Shown: positions 47,445 to 58,913, numbered from the stretch's first letter. The stretch: 64,000 nt of DNA from Chytridium lagenaria (GCA_025449115.1 JAHLKC010000004.1:186001-250000), one strand, 5' to 3'. Translations and numbers: made by a program. The notes: generated by a model from the sequence alone, not told the origin.

Positions 47445-48242
47445 CTTGGAATTCCAGCGAAATGATAAGGGGACTAGATCTTCCTTTGTTTGCCGTAAAT
47501 GCGCTGTCTTTCACAGGCTACACTTGCAATATCCAAGTTAAGGGCTAAGTTGCACTTGATGTTGCTAAAATAGTTGTGCGTCCTTGATCCAAATCAAGGC
47601 TGTTCAGTTAACGAGTTGTTGTCTTATATATGGTTTTGGAGCTGAGACGAAATCTGATCCCTTTCTGATCTTCAAACACGACTCGCAAGAGATTGATGGT
47701 CAATAGTAGTACTCTTTTGAAACGAGCTTCTTAAGTTACTCCCAACTTCTGCACAGAGAGACAGTAGGAATGCTTTCAACTTGCAGAGCCTCCACTCGAT
47801 TTTTGAGAATTTTTTGGTAATAATAAATGTGTGTTTGTGATTTGCCAAAGAGCGCCACACAAATCAAGAGGTGGTCTAGATATCCTTTTTACATACAAAG
47901 TGATCAAGACATTCTCCGTCCTCTGTTTGCAGCTTCTCAGGAATTATCAACCGCATAGCGGCGCATAGCGGAGTGCTAGGAGGTTGATTCTTGTTTTGAA
48001 AGAGTGAATGACTCCATGAGTAAAACTTATTTCATTAATTGGCTTTACTTTTCCAATTCCCGTTGCTTTTAGATCAATCAAGTTTTACGTAAATATGTTT
48101 TTCTTCTTCGTTATGCTTCTCCTCTCTCCAAAGTGTAAAGATGTTTTTTTTTTTTAAATAAATCAATGTTTAATAAAACAAGTCTCTTTTTACAATAATT
48201 CTTAAAATAGGTATTACTCAGTTTGTCTCAATAATTTCACAA
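47445..48242. other. Shared upstream region of RAS and CWC24
   Basis: Divergent promoters in 798 bp. Nothing coding is seen. A T-run precedes an AT-rich segment (48145-48200) near the CWC24 start. GGCGCATAGCGG is repeated within 47955-47975 (CATAGCGGCGCATAGCGGAG). Confidence 0.4.
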
Positions 48243-49347
48243 ATGTTTAAGAAGAGGACAAAGTCATCTGCGGGAACAAAGCGCAAGAAGGACGAGGAGG
48301 ATGACACAGAAGATCTCGACACCAGTATAGTTCGAAAGAAGAAGGATGATAAGACAAGCCTTTTGTCAGTGTCATCATCGTCGGCCTCTTCAAAGCTTAA
48401 GCTTTTGACTGACGAGCCAGAACGGACGGGCCATGTAGCTTTTGCAGCAAGTGGATCAGCCGCATCATTGATGCAAAACATGTCCACACGCACTATTGAT
48501 GTGGACGGAACCGCTGAAGAGGCAGCGGAGGCAAAAGTTTACAACGGGGAAGAGGCAGAAGGTCTTTATAAGGGAATGAATGGGTATAAAGAATATGTTA
48601 ACAAAAAGGTGGAAAAGACCACGCAATCGAATGCGTCAAAGCTGAGGTAAGCCAATATTACTTCGCTAAATTGTTCCAAGCTAATACATCCTCAGGGCCG
48701 GTCCTCTAAAGGGATTGACTAACGTGCGCATATCGTGCCGGTTTGATTACCAACAAGATATTTGCAAGGACTATAAGGAGACTGGCTTTTGTGGCTTTGG
48801 AGATTCTTGCGTCTTTATGCATGACCGTGGAGATTATAAAACAGGTTGGCAATTGGATCAGGAATGGGAAGAGCAGCAAAAGCAAAAGGCCAAGGAGAGG
48901 GAAAAGGCCGTGAATGATGATGGGGAAGAGAATGTTGAAGAAGATGTGGAGGAAGATGATGATCTTCCCTTTGCATGTCCTATTTGTGGAGGCGACTTTA
49001 AAGATCCTGTTTGTGACCAAGTAAGATGATATAATTTTCTCTCATTCTCTGGTTTTCCTATACGTCATATGATACTAATTTGCACTCGTGTAGATGCACT
49101 CATCATTTTTGCGAGAACTGCGCAGTCAAGCACCACGCGAAAAGCTCAAAATGTTTCATTTGCAATGTTGCTACAGGTGGTGTTTTCAACGCTGCCCGTG
49201 ACCTACTGAGCAAAATTGGTGCGTACATTGAATTGGAGACCAATATCTTACATAATAATTATAGCTCAAAAAAAGAAACGCATGGAAGATCGCGCGGCAG
49301 AGATCAGGAAGAAAGCTGCTGAAAATGAAGAAGTTGAAGATGCATAG
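48243..49347 (+). CDS. CWC24: Spliceosome factor CWC24/RNF113
   Basis: Zinc-finger protein of the Bact spliceosome. N-terminus Lys/Asp-rich (MFKKRTKSSAGTKRKKDEED), a long acidic linker, then the CCCH finger: RFDYQQDICKDYKETGFCGF with CVFMHDRGDYKTGWQLDQEW (48740-48880). RING finger: FACPICGGDFKDPV, CTHHFCENCA and KCFICN (48970-49170). The end is AARDLLSKI...KKKRMEDRAAE, EDA, stop 49345. Three short introns (about 48647-48696, 49021-49093, 49219-49262). CWC24 and CWC21 sit next to each other on the same strand. Confidence 0.95.
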
Positions 49348-49479
49348 CTGTAAAGAAAGGGTTAGGATTAGTGATAGACCTGAACTGCGGTCAATGTACA
49401 TATCTTTTTTTAAATACATGAATAAATATTTATATGAAGAAGTTGTCCATACTTTTCAATTCTTGATTTTTGGCCCATC

Positions 49480-50335
49480 ATGTACAATGGCATTGGTAAG
49501 CTTGGGATGGTTCCAAGAATCCTTTTCTAATCTCACTCTTCGTCTGCAGGTCTCTCAACAACCAGAGGCTCTGGAACAAACGGATACGTGCAGCAAAATA
49601 AAGCTACACTCCGTCAAAACTTCCAACGATTCGACTATAAGCGAGAGGATGAGAAGGACACGGGACTTGGTTTCAACAAAGCTCCAACAAGGACATCCTT
49701 TTGCATGACAAGAAGCGTCAGGTTGAGATTAAATGTCTAGAGCTTCAAGATGAATTGGAGGAGAAGGGTTTGAGTGAGCAGGATGTTGAGAAGAGAGTAG
49801 CGGCGCTCCGTTCCAAGCTTCTTCAAAACCTGGACTCCATGGCCCGAAATGTGAAAGACCTTAAGGATCACGAAAGGCATTTTTTGGCTGAAGCAAAGTC
49901 TGCAGAGAATGACCGATTTGCACAAGCATTGGGCATCAACTCAAAGAGTCATGTTGAAGGCTCCGCTTTCGATTTGGAACTTCAGGTAGGAAGCTTGATG
50001 ATGTGGCATACATCTGACGGTCCTTTAGGAAAAGAAGAAGCAAGAAAGGATTCTGCAGCAAGCTAAAGTGGAAGAGGATCGACGCAAGGAGGACGAGGCT
50101 CGCTCGAAGGGTTCGCATACTTTTTTTTTAGCTATATGTTGAATGAAGTCTCATTGCTAACTTAAATAATCTCTGAGTAGCAGAGGAAAAGAAGGATCGT
50201 TCGGAAAAGGTTTCAAGGTCGGATGACCGTAAGGAACGACATCGGACATCACGAAAGGAATTAAAAAAGGAATCACGATCAAGATCTCCTCGAAATAATT
50301 CACGATCTCGGTCCCCTCCCTCCCGACGCCGTTGA
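49480..50335 (+). CDS. CWC21: Spliceosome factor CWC21 (SRRM2-like)
   Basis: Small spliceosomal protein at the catalytic core. Exon 1 is only MYNGIG (49480-49495), a 54-bp intron follows, then LSTTRGSGTNGYVQQNKATL, the invariant CWC21 start. Next DTGLGFNKAP, then after a one-base break (about 49690; one A missing) KDILLHDKKRQVEIKC and the cwf21 helix LQDELEEKGLSEQDVEKRVA. The C-terminus is rich in RS: RSRSPRNNSRSRSPPSRRR, as in the SRm300 family, and ends at 50333. Introns near 49986-50030 and 50110-50180. Confidence 0.93.
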
Positions 50336-50426
50336 TTGTTAATATAAAAGTGGTCATCCTCTCTTGTAAATACAACATGTTTGATGTTGACTGTGAAAAG
50401 GCTTCATAGTCATTTTTGAAAAAAAA

Positions 50427-52495
50427 ATGTCAGGTAGGGAGCCCAAGCTGCCCTTGAATCCTTGCAAACCATTTCTAGATGATCTGGCAACAATACGGTC
50501 GTATTGGGAGTTCGCAGCAGTCTCCCAATTCCTGCATCTCTTCTTTGAAGCATTTCATCTGACCGAATTCTCAACGGAGGTTTGCCTTTTCATCAATGAG
50601 CGATGCATAACAGTTCTCTGCGCTTGAAAAACTTTGGAAGAGCATCTTTTATCGTCATGGACGCCTCCGGAGTTAACAGACCTTCACATCAAGATGCTCA
50701 AGGTCCTTACGCAGAATCGTTTTATAAAGTAATCCTCCCTTAAACCTCCTCGTAGGTGTTTCTAACTCTATTCGAAGCCTCGAGACATGGCAGATGTATT
50801 TCCGTCGCGAAGTACTTAAGCGATACACGGCGAATGATATTTTTCCAGAAGACTTAGACTATGCCAATCTTTCCGCTCCGAAACAAGGTTCGGGTTGTTG
50901 CAAACAGCATCTTAACGATTCTTGCAGGTTCTGGTACTGCACTGCTTGTGTGAATGGCAGTTTGACTACCCTGACCGATTTAAGCAAGCTGTAAAGAATG
51001 AGGATGAATGCAATCATTGGGTCTGTTATTTAACTTTACTTCGGTTATGTGTATCTTTGCTAATCAGCAAAAACGACAGAGAGTTGACCCGGTTGGCTGG
51101 GATGCAGCAGGAAACATATATTGGCTTTTTGATGGTAATTTAAGTGCACGTAAAAACCCTTCGATAACAATTGAACAAGATAATCGCTTATATAAGGAGG
51201 AAATAACCGTTAAAAAGAAAAAGGTGTCGTCCGTCAAAAGGACAGGAGTTTAGTGAGCCCGCTGGAAAGTGGACTCTGCAGTGTTTAACTCTTGAGGACT
51301 GGAAAAACTTTCCCGAAAAGTTTCGAAACTCGAGGAACCAAGCTGAGAGGACTTTTATGAATTTCTTACCCTACATGCTCTGCCTCAAGTGTTACCAGAT
51401 TTAGAGGTATATAGCGCTAATCAGCTACACCCTTTTCTCCATTTTCCTTCTGTTTCTTTAGTTTTTGTCTAACTCATATTAGCATGCTATACAGGAAAAA
51501 GAAAAGCAAAGGAAGTTAGAAGAAGCCTTGGCCAATCGCAAGCGGTCATCGAGGCTTCAAATGCGAGAGGTTCAACGGCTGGAGGAGGAGCGCATATCAT
51601 TAATGGAGAGAGACCGATTGCGAAAGGAAAGGAGAAATGAGGGTGGCGATATCTCAACGGAGGACGACTATGACGATTTTGATGTGAGAGATACCGTGTA
51701 ACTGCAAGTCACTCATGGGAATTTTAGGATTCTCGCAGATTGCGACGGCGAAAGGTCAACCCGGAACCACCTAAGGTGGATCCTGTGAAGCTTCGTGAAG
51801 ATAGACTTCGAAGGAGAAGTGGGCATACTGGAGTGGATCAAGTGATGGCCTCGGAACAATCTTACGTTGCGTCAGAAAGGTCATCTAGAAAGAAGAAAAC
51901 ACCAGAACCTGAGTATAAATCGGTGAAGGAGTCTTCACCGCATTGGTATTTCAGCTGCACGTGTGGTATGAAAGGACAGGATCTTGACGGTAGGTTCATT
52001 TTTGAAAACAGCTTCGTCTCTTCGATATTGGTTTTCGTTAGATATATGGATGGGTTCAAACTGTTTAGTCTTGCTTGGCTCTGAGCGATTTACATTTCGA
52101 AGATTGTAGTAACCTTTATTTTTGTGTTTTTCGTAATAGACGGTAATCCGATGACTGCATGTGGACGATGCTCACAATGGCAGCACTTGAGGTGTGCCGC
52201 AATATCTGAAGGACTGTCTCCAGACGTCAGCGCAGAGGAGTGGGAGGATAGGGAATTTTTATGTGTTCAATGTCGCAAGGAGGTTAGCGCTGCTACGGAT
52301 GTATTAGGTGATGGAGGAGAGCATAAGGACATAAAGTATGACCAGTTAGTCGCAGAGGATGAAGATGTTGGACATTTAATGGAAGATGTGGAGGAGCAGA
52401 AACCTCTGCTTCATGGTGATGCTCAACTGTCCGCATTTCCGTCTGACCCTTTTGAGCCTGTCAACGGCATTTCGGCCACCCCTATTTCACAATAA
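50427..52495 (+). CDS. DDT-domain and PHD-finger chromatin protein
   Basis: Probable ISWI-associated reader. N-terminal DDT domain: DDLATIRSYWEFAAVSQFLH then LFFEAFHL (50460-50560), LTDLHIKMLKVLTQNRF. Then WHIM-like: YFRREVLKRYT, VLHCLCEWQFDYPDRFKQAV, RVDPVGWDAAGNIYWLFDG (51080-51140). A coiled coil of RRLEEERISL type (51500-51640). C-terminal PHD finger: WYFSCTCGM, NPMTACGRCSQWQHLRC, REFLCVQCRKE (51950-52270). The order DDT-WHIM-PHD recalls RSF1/CECR2-like proteins. Several introns (about 51955-52140 has one). Exon borders in 50600-51000 are approximate. Confidence 0.82.
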
Positions 52496-52564
52496 TAAAC
52501 AATTGAAAAAGAATTAGAATAATTTTCAAAACAAATCTTGTCGCCTTCAAAACATTTCATCAAC

Positions 52565-53228
52565 ATGAGTTTCTACAATGGTCACGATGCCCGCGAGTAC
52601 GTCAGCACATCCACCGAATCCTACAAGAAGCACGACCCTACTACTACTGTAAGCTCTCTGTTCTTCTCTGTTTGAGATGCGATGTTCAATTTATACTAAA
52701 CATCTTCTGTCTTCAAGCAGACTCAAGACTTTATGAGTGAGAGGGATCAATACCTCAAGAACAAGCTCAAGGCCAACCACGGAGGTGACTGGTGGAGCCA
52801 GAGTCAGAGAGAAGAGCAGGTTCAGCAGAGCAGGGGTGGTCACGGGGTAAGAGTGATGCTAGTTAGTTCCCTTCACTCATCCATTTACCAGGGTCCCAGC
52901 GGATCAAACTATGGCATCAGCTTTGCACCTCAATCTGATCCTCAACACGACGACAACTGGCTTGCTCACCGCCGCAAGAAGGCAGTGTCAACTGATGATG
53001 GCAAGAGCTACAATATCTTGACGGGTGAGTTTTTCCTTGTTGTCAAATTCCCCTGAACCCCATATTGACAAACTGTTTTTTGTTTTGCAATTAGGTATGG
53101 AGTCCTCACAGGGGGTGAGTGGACGGTACGACCCCAGCCGATCCGCAAAGCGCGTATCGGCCGACAAGCTTGAGGTTGCCAGGAACGAGGCGATGGGTCG
53201 GGTCTACAACATCATTTCAAACGTTTGA
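52565..53228 (+). CDS. Unidentified small basic/polar protein
   Basis: Four exons give about 145 residues: MSFYNGHDAREYVSTSTESY, then TQDFMSERDQYLKNKLKA with GGDWWSQSQREEQ, GPSGSNYGISFAPQSDPQHD, NWLAHRRKKAVSTDDGKSYN with ILTG, a last exon with RYDPSRSAKRVSADKLEVAR and end GRVYNIISNV. There is no signal peptide or TM segment. The YNIL/YNII repeat of short motifs near the C-terminus is distinctive. Not recognised. Introns 52650-52720 (about), 52848-52892 and 53026-53094 are short GT-AG, which supports a real gene. Confidence 0.7.
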
Positions 53229-53621
53229 TCAACTGCGTGGGGGATGTGGATACTTCTTTGAGCATCAACTTGTTTGGCCTCTTCTTTTAACAAAAAAAAT
53301 ACATTGTCGGGCGGGCCCTCAAACCCAAACTAAGCGTGCTTTTCAGCAGGTTACTCTGTTGGTCGTTGGTGCTTGTTTTGCTTTTTTGTTTATTGCGCCA
53401 GACATTACTAACACATCTCACCATCGTCATAATCTTCCAGTTGTGGCTGCTGTCTGCTGGCACCCGGTGCCGCAAACGCAGCGGAAGCCTCTCCTACGTT
53501 TTGGACTTTTCGCCCACCTCCTGGGACACGGAGACGCTGCGTCGCCCTCACAACCTTGTTTATATATTTGACAAGAAGAGAACAAGATCAGTCAATCGAT
53601 GAAAGCTTGAGGGATAAATAA
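53229..53621. other. Intergenic between two 3' ends
   Basis: Nothing convincing. A C/T-rich segment 53420-53560 has open frames in plus and minus directions without domain features. Confidence 0.4.
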
Positions 53622-54850
53622 TTACAAGGGACATAACAGAAAAGGTTTTACCTCAGTCTCAAGGAACTTGACGGTCTGACGCTTCAGTGCATTTGCAAGC
53701 TCTTCTTCGTCATACGTTTGAAAAGCGGTGACGAGGCTTTCCGCAATAGAGCCTTCTTCAGTTTCCAGGAAGCCGGTATTGCTGAAAATAGATTTGTTAA
53801 CAAACTCATACGTTTCTCAATCGCTTAACAATGAGAAGGGAAAACAAAGACAAATAAATAAGAAAAAACAGAATACATAGTGTTATAAGTATATATATTA
53901 CAAGTAAAAGATCTAGTCCCTACCTTCCATATGCTGTCAAGCGCTTTGATGCATCAACGTCGTCTCCCAAAAGCAACACAATGATGATGGTGGAAAGGGC
54001 TTGCTTTTTATAGGAGGGAAGGTTCTGCATCTTTTGGAAAGCTTCGGTGAGACGTCCTGAAAACTCAACTGCTTCAAGTAACCTAAGTAAAAAGCGTAAA
54101 ACGTCGGAACATACAATGTCATTGTATTTACGAACGATGCCAGTGAATGAAAGATAAAATGCCTCACTTGTTAGCCCGTAATGCCATTGAAACTGCCCTA
54201 GTAAATGTGTCGACCCCAGTCCTCAGCTTATCCTCCGACTCGTAAATCGAGCAAGCCTCCCTATAAAGTTCAAGTGACTCATTTACGTTGGAATTCTCGA
54301 GCTGCTTCGCCGCCTTTTCAAGCATCTCTGCAGCTCTGTCTGGAGACCCATGGGCAAGAAAGTAATTACTGGCCTCGCGGAAAAGCTTTGCCGCTTCGTC
54401 GGACTTCTGAAGAAATTGTGCAAGAATCTGAGCACCCTGCTCAAGCTGCTTGCCTGCGATGAAGAGACTATAAAAGAAACATAGTTTAAAGTGTCAGCAC
54501 CAGAAGTGTTCACTATGTGCTTTTCTTAAAAACTCACGATCCTTCCTCCTTATTTGCTGCCGCGCTCTTGGCATAAGCTTCTACAGCATGATCGTATGCC
54601 TTCGCATTCCGAAAGATGACAGCTATTAGGAGTAAGTTTGCCATCTTTGAGTAGGGCATACCGGCTTCATCATAAAGCGGTCTAGCAGATTCCCAATCTG
54701 GTTTCTTCTTTCCCAACCACGTCGTCTTATTGACCCTGCATATCGAGAGCGAGATTCAATTTAGACATAATCGCAAGGAATTCCTTTGGTTGCTTACGCC
54801 TTCTCTGCTTGAGCCATAAGCTCAAGTCCCTGTCGAATTCTTTCTGCCAT
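53622..54850 (-). CDS. NAPG: Gamma-SNAP (NSF attachment protein)
   Basis: Adaptor that recruits NSF to SNARE complexes. ATG 54850 (MAERIRQGLELMAQAEK), intron, then GKKKPDWESARPLYDEAG, where the KPDW.SA motif is gamma-type rather than alpha-type (Sec17). TPR-like helices: FRNAKAYDHAVEAYAKSAAA, DEAAKLFREASNYFLAHGS, DRAAEMLEKAAKQLENSN, NESLELYREACSIYESEDKL (54230-54600). The C-terminal end includes FQKMQNLPSYKKQALSTIII with LLGDDVDASKRL (53945-54040) and TAFQTYDEEELANALKRQTV with KFLETE, stop at about 53622. Gamma-SNAP is missing from S. cerevisiae. Start is 25 bp from the MoaE start on the other strand. Confidence 0.9.
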
Positions 54851-54875
54851 CTGGTTGTTATGTTACACAAATCTA

Positions 54876-55419
54876 ATGACCTCCCTTATCCAAGTCACCG
54901 AGGACAAGCTGCTCTTGGAGCCCTTGATCAACGCCGTACGGCACAACGGATGCGGGGCAATCTCAACGTTTTCTGGCACTACCAGAGATACATTTAAAGG
55001 TGCTTTTGGATCTTTGCACTTATTTGAACGTTAGATGCATGCATACCTTTTTCTTTTACTTTGACATAGATTCTAATCATCTCCCGCTTACAGTAAACGG
55101 CATAATCAAGAAGGTTCTTAAGCTGGAATATGAGGCTTATAAGCCAATGGCGGAAAAGGAGCTTCATGTTCTTGTGGAAGCAGCACGAAATCAGTGGCCT
55201 GATGTGCAAGGTATCGCCATCGCCCATCGCATCGGAGTGGTTGGCATTGGGGAGGAAAGCGTCATCATTGCGGTGAGCTCACCGCATCGGAAGGACTCCT
55301 TGGACGCAGTGGAATGGCTCATTGATGAGCTTAAGCGGACTGTGCCAATATGGAAGAAAGAGTTTTATGAGGATGGGTCAATGTGGAAGGCGAATTCTGA
55401 GTGCTGTCTTGGACATTGA
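54876..55419 (+). CDS. MOCS2B: Molybdopterin synthase large subunit (MoaE/MOCS2B)
   Basis: Transfers sulfur to precursor Z in molybdenum cofactor synthesis. Exon 1 (MTSLIQVTEDKLLLEPLINA, then VRHNGCGAISTFSGTTRDTF) up to about 54999, intron of about 90 bp, then KKVLKLEYEAYKPMAEKELH, IAIAHRIGVVGIGEESVIIA, SSPHRKDSLDAVEWLIDELK, PIWKKEFYEDGSMWKAN, stop at 55417. The key Lys/Arg residues (K in PIWKKE, R in HRIG and SPHRKD) are retained. The length, about 150 aa, is typical for the family. Its presence implies that nitrate reductase, sulfite oxidase or another Moco enzyme is used by the organism. Confidence 0.95.
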
Positions 55420-55693
55420 TGACGAAAGCAATCTTTTCCTCCCTCAACATTTATGTATGTCAATTACACAATACCTCGCGAGTATCATCATTCTATCATG
55501 TTAAAACAACAACACAATTCCCACATGAGGATAAAGGAGCTTCTTCACATTTTAAATGCTTGTGGATGATTATGCAACAAATAGTGCTCGGCATTAAAGC
55601 GGCACCTTTCTGCGGAAGCCTTCAACACTGCATGTCCGCTTTTGAATTTGTGTTTCGAAATCATCAGTTTTTCACATCAAAAAAGAAAGAATA

Positions 55694-56591
55694 ATGGCTA
55701 AGGTCTTTGCATGGTCCGACATCGGTGCACACAACACCAGGGATGACTGCTGTAGGTATTCAATAATGATATCTGAGCAAGGATCACGCAGGTGCAATTA
55801 GCGAGGTACTGAATGCCATTCTTCTCCTTCTTATCTAGGGATGGTCATTGACAAGAAGGTTTATGACATCACCAAGTTCCTCGATGAGGTGAGAAAGCTT
55901 TCTTTGGCCCTTCTCTATACCTGCCCAATCTATCTAATGCATCCCTTTTGAATCAACAGCACCCTGGTGGCGAGGAGGTTCTCCTGGAGCAGGCTGGTAA
56001 ATGATGCTTCTAATCATAATTTACCCGGCATATACAACTAACTGCTTTTCCCACCAGGTATCGATGCCTCTGAGGCTTTCGAGGAGATTGGTCACAGTGA
56101 CGATGCCCGTGATCTTTTAAAGAAGTTTTATCTCGGTGACCTCGCTGACACCGTAAGTTGTTGAGATTGCTTTATGTGGCTTCTTCTTGGGCTTTATGAC
56201 CAAACAAGGAAAAATTCAGTACTAAAATGTCGTCGAAACAGCACATCATTTCTCATCCCTTGATGCGTATCTAATGAGTTCTTTCCTTTTCCTGGTTTCT
56301 GTAACAGGGAAAGCCGCCCGCTAAGGCTGCCGCCAAGGTTGCCCCCACTACTAGCCTTAAGGCCCCCGCCGGCGCATCCGCATCCACCACCAGCCCCACC
56401 ACGTGAGTTTTACTTACCATTGGCCTTTTATTTTTTCTTCTTTGGATGGATAAAGTACTGCAAAAGCAGCGTAGTCTCACTCAATTTCTCTTTATCCATT
56501 TCTCGATCCTCACAGCCTCCTCTTCGCCCTCGTCCCCGTCGCTATTGCCGTCGCTGTTATCGCCTACAAGGTTCTTGAGAAGAGCGCGTAA
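55694..56591 (+). CDS. CYB5: Cytochrome b5
   Basis: Tail-anchored ER heme protein donating electrons to desaturases and P450s. Exons join to MAKVFAWSDIGAHNTRDDC then MVIDKKVYDITKFLDEHPGG, heme ligands His in HPGGEE and in EIGHSDDA, DLLKKFYLGDLAD, an Ala/Pro/Thr linker (56305-56400), and a last exon with the TM anchor LLFALVPVAIAVAVIAYKVL ending EKSA. Five short introns (about 55754-55838, 55888-55960, 55997-56057, 56153-56309, 56402-56514). Length about 130 aa, as expected. Confidence 0.95.
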
Positions 56592-57251
56592 ATCTAAGAA
56601 CATGATGAGAGAACGTGGTGGGATGACTTAATATGGGACTGGCGATGGTTCGCTGCTATCGGTTTTCCTTTTTCATGTCGATGCAGTTTCTTTGGCGAAT
56701 GATTTTGATTTCAATTTCTTTTTTTTTATCGGATCTTTCAGTTAAAGCGCGTCACTTTATCTTTTTTTCCTTGCTGCAGCCTTTTTTTTTCATTTAAAAG
56801 ATGATCTACTCCTCTTATTTTTACACCTCGTTTTTGTGTTTGAATTTACTGCGGTCTTCTATTCTGGTTACGACAGCAAGAATAAAGAAAACAAACTTTT
56901 ATTTAGAAAGACTACGACGAACTTATTTATTTTATGTATTTATGATGATGCGTAATTCCTCAATATTTACTACTTTTTGGTTGTTCACGCACTCAGTGAG
57001 TTATCTTGTAATTATGACGGACAAGGGTTACACAAATGAACAAACAAGTGGGACCAGTGTGAGAAAATTGTCAACTCTTTTAGTTTGAGGTAAAATCCAT
57101 ATAGGCCAACTCGATCGAGTCCGTCATCTGAGCGCCATCCCATCCATCCCATCGCATCCCATCCGCATTCTCCTTCTCACTCCAATCACCCGTCACCGCT
57201 TCTATTCTAACATCTCCATCGTCAACCTCTGCCCATTTTCAGCTTCTCGAA
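56592..57251. promoter_or_regulatory. Intergenic; eL31 promoter with CATCC tract
   Basis: No gene seen in 660 bp. Directly before eL31, 57125-57175 consists of CATCC/CATCCCATC repeats (six or more) within a pyrimidine-rich 5' leader, a usual context for ribosomal protein genes. T-runs at 56722, 56763 and 56783. Confidence 0.5.
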
Positions 57252-58045
57252 ATGTCTTCCGCTAAGACTAACACCAAGAAGTCCACCAAGTCCGCCCTCA
57301 ACGAGGTACATGTCGTTGGAGAGATCTCTGCTATTGCGCCTCCCTTCCTCTTCACCACCCGTTGAACTGGAGAAAGCTCTGTGCTTTTCTCGCTGGATTG
57401 ATAGGCGGTGGTTTTCTCGAAGGTTATGGGTTCTGACTTTCTTTTTCTCTTAGGTGGTCACTCGTGAGTACACCATCCACCTCCACAAGCACCTCCACGG
57501 CAGGTCAGTGTTATATATCTTTCGCAGGATCAAAGGAGGACAGGATGAATGTTATTGCGGGAGGAAGCCAACGTCTGGAGAAAAGGACGCTTTAATACAT
57601 TAATGAATGGAGGAAGGATTAAAGGGACTCTCGAATTTTGTTCAAGTTGAGTCTGATTCTCACCGATTCCTACTTCCTCGGCACGGATAAAACAGGACCT
57701 TCAAGAAGAGGGCCCCCACTGCCGTCAAGGTGATCAGGAAGTTCGCCGAGAAGACCATGGGCACCTCGGACATTCGTCTTGACCCTACCCTCAACAAGGA
57801 GGTCTGGAAGCAGGGTGTCAAGAACGTCCCCCACAGGATCCGTGTCCGCCTTTCCCGCAAGAGGAACGACGCTGAGGATGCCAAGGAGAAGCTTTACACC
57901 CTTGTCACCGCCGTCGCCGTCTCCAGCTTCAAGGGTATGTTCTCACTGTCCTGGTTTTGTTTTGGATATCCTTGGTTTAGGATTTCCGCTTACTAATGTT
58001 TCTTATTTAAAAGGTCTCCAGACACAGAACGTCGACGATGCGTAA
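57252..58045 (+). CDS. RPL31: 60S ribosomal protein eL31
   Basis: Lines the nascent chain exit tunnel. Four exons: [55 protein letters not shown] then [20 protein letters not shown] with [20 protein letters not shown], and the last, [10 protein letters not shown]. The product is about 124 aa, with the family core intact. Introns about 57305-57454, 57504-57696, 57934-58013. Codon use is strongly C-biased at third positions, as in highly expressed genes. Confidence 0.97.
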
Positions 58046-58913
58046 ATGGATCTGACTGTTTCCGTTTTGTATGCATTTTCGTTGTTTGGGTGTGGCTGTG
58101 GTTGGGAGGGGAGTGCGTTCACTTTGGACAAGGCGCTCCATGGTCTTTTTTCCCCAGAGTTAATGAAAGAAATACATCTGTGGGCGCTTTTTCAGAACCA
58201 TTTTTGTGTTAAACTCGTTGGTGTGTTTGCGTATTAGTTTCCTTTACCGTCAATGCAATACTTTACCCAGTTGGAGTCCTTATGAGGGGTCATTTCTGGA
58301 CTTACATTTAAATGAATGGCTGAGGTATGAGGCTTATGCTTCTCTACATACGATGTCAACATTGTTGGAAGCGACACTCAGATTTTAAATATGCATCTCA
58401 CCCATGAAGTATGAAGTCATATATTGTTGGAAGCGACACTCAGATTTTAAATATGCATCTCACCCATGAAGTATGAAGCCATATCAAAATCATTATCTTT
58501 GTAAATCTGCGTATGTAGTTAAAAATACGTTGCAATATTTGTCATTACTTTGGAACCTAGTCATCATCGTATCGACAACCTTTTTATCCAACGCAACTAT
58601 ATATTACCTCGGCAAAACACACATACAAAAAACCTTCATCACACGTAAAAGAATTCAGATTATAGCGCAAACCCGCCAAAAAAACAACAAAAAAACACCG
58701 AGGACCTTGCTCATAGTCATACTCGCGCTTCTCTCAAGAATAAAAACTAGTGTGGTAAACTTTACGATGATCAACCACCCATTTTCATTGCCATATACAG
58801 GATGAATGCCCTTCTTTTTTTTTTTGAAGAAAAAAAATATTGATAAAAAGCTCTTTTATTTTTAGAAAAACACAACAACCAACTCCCCAACCCCCCATAC
58901 CTCCACATCCCAA
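58046..58913. other. Intergenic between eL31 and the Smr gene
   Basis: Contains the 62-bp tandem duplication (58361-58484) and AT-rich sequence. No supportable coding region in either direction. The 3' UTRs of both flanking genes are presumably here. Confidence 0.5.
58361..58484. repeat. 62-bp tandem duplication
   Basis: ATTGTTGGAAGCGACACTCA... is repeated directly (58361-58422, 58423-58484) with only one or two differences near the right end (AGTCATAT vs AGCCATAT). Confidence 0.95.
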
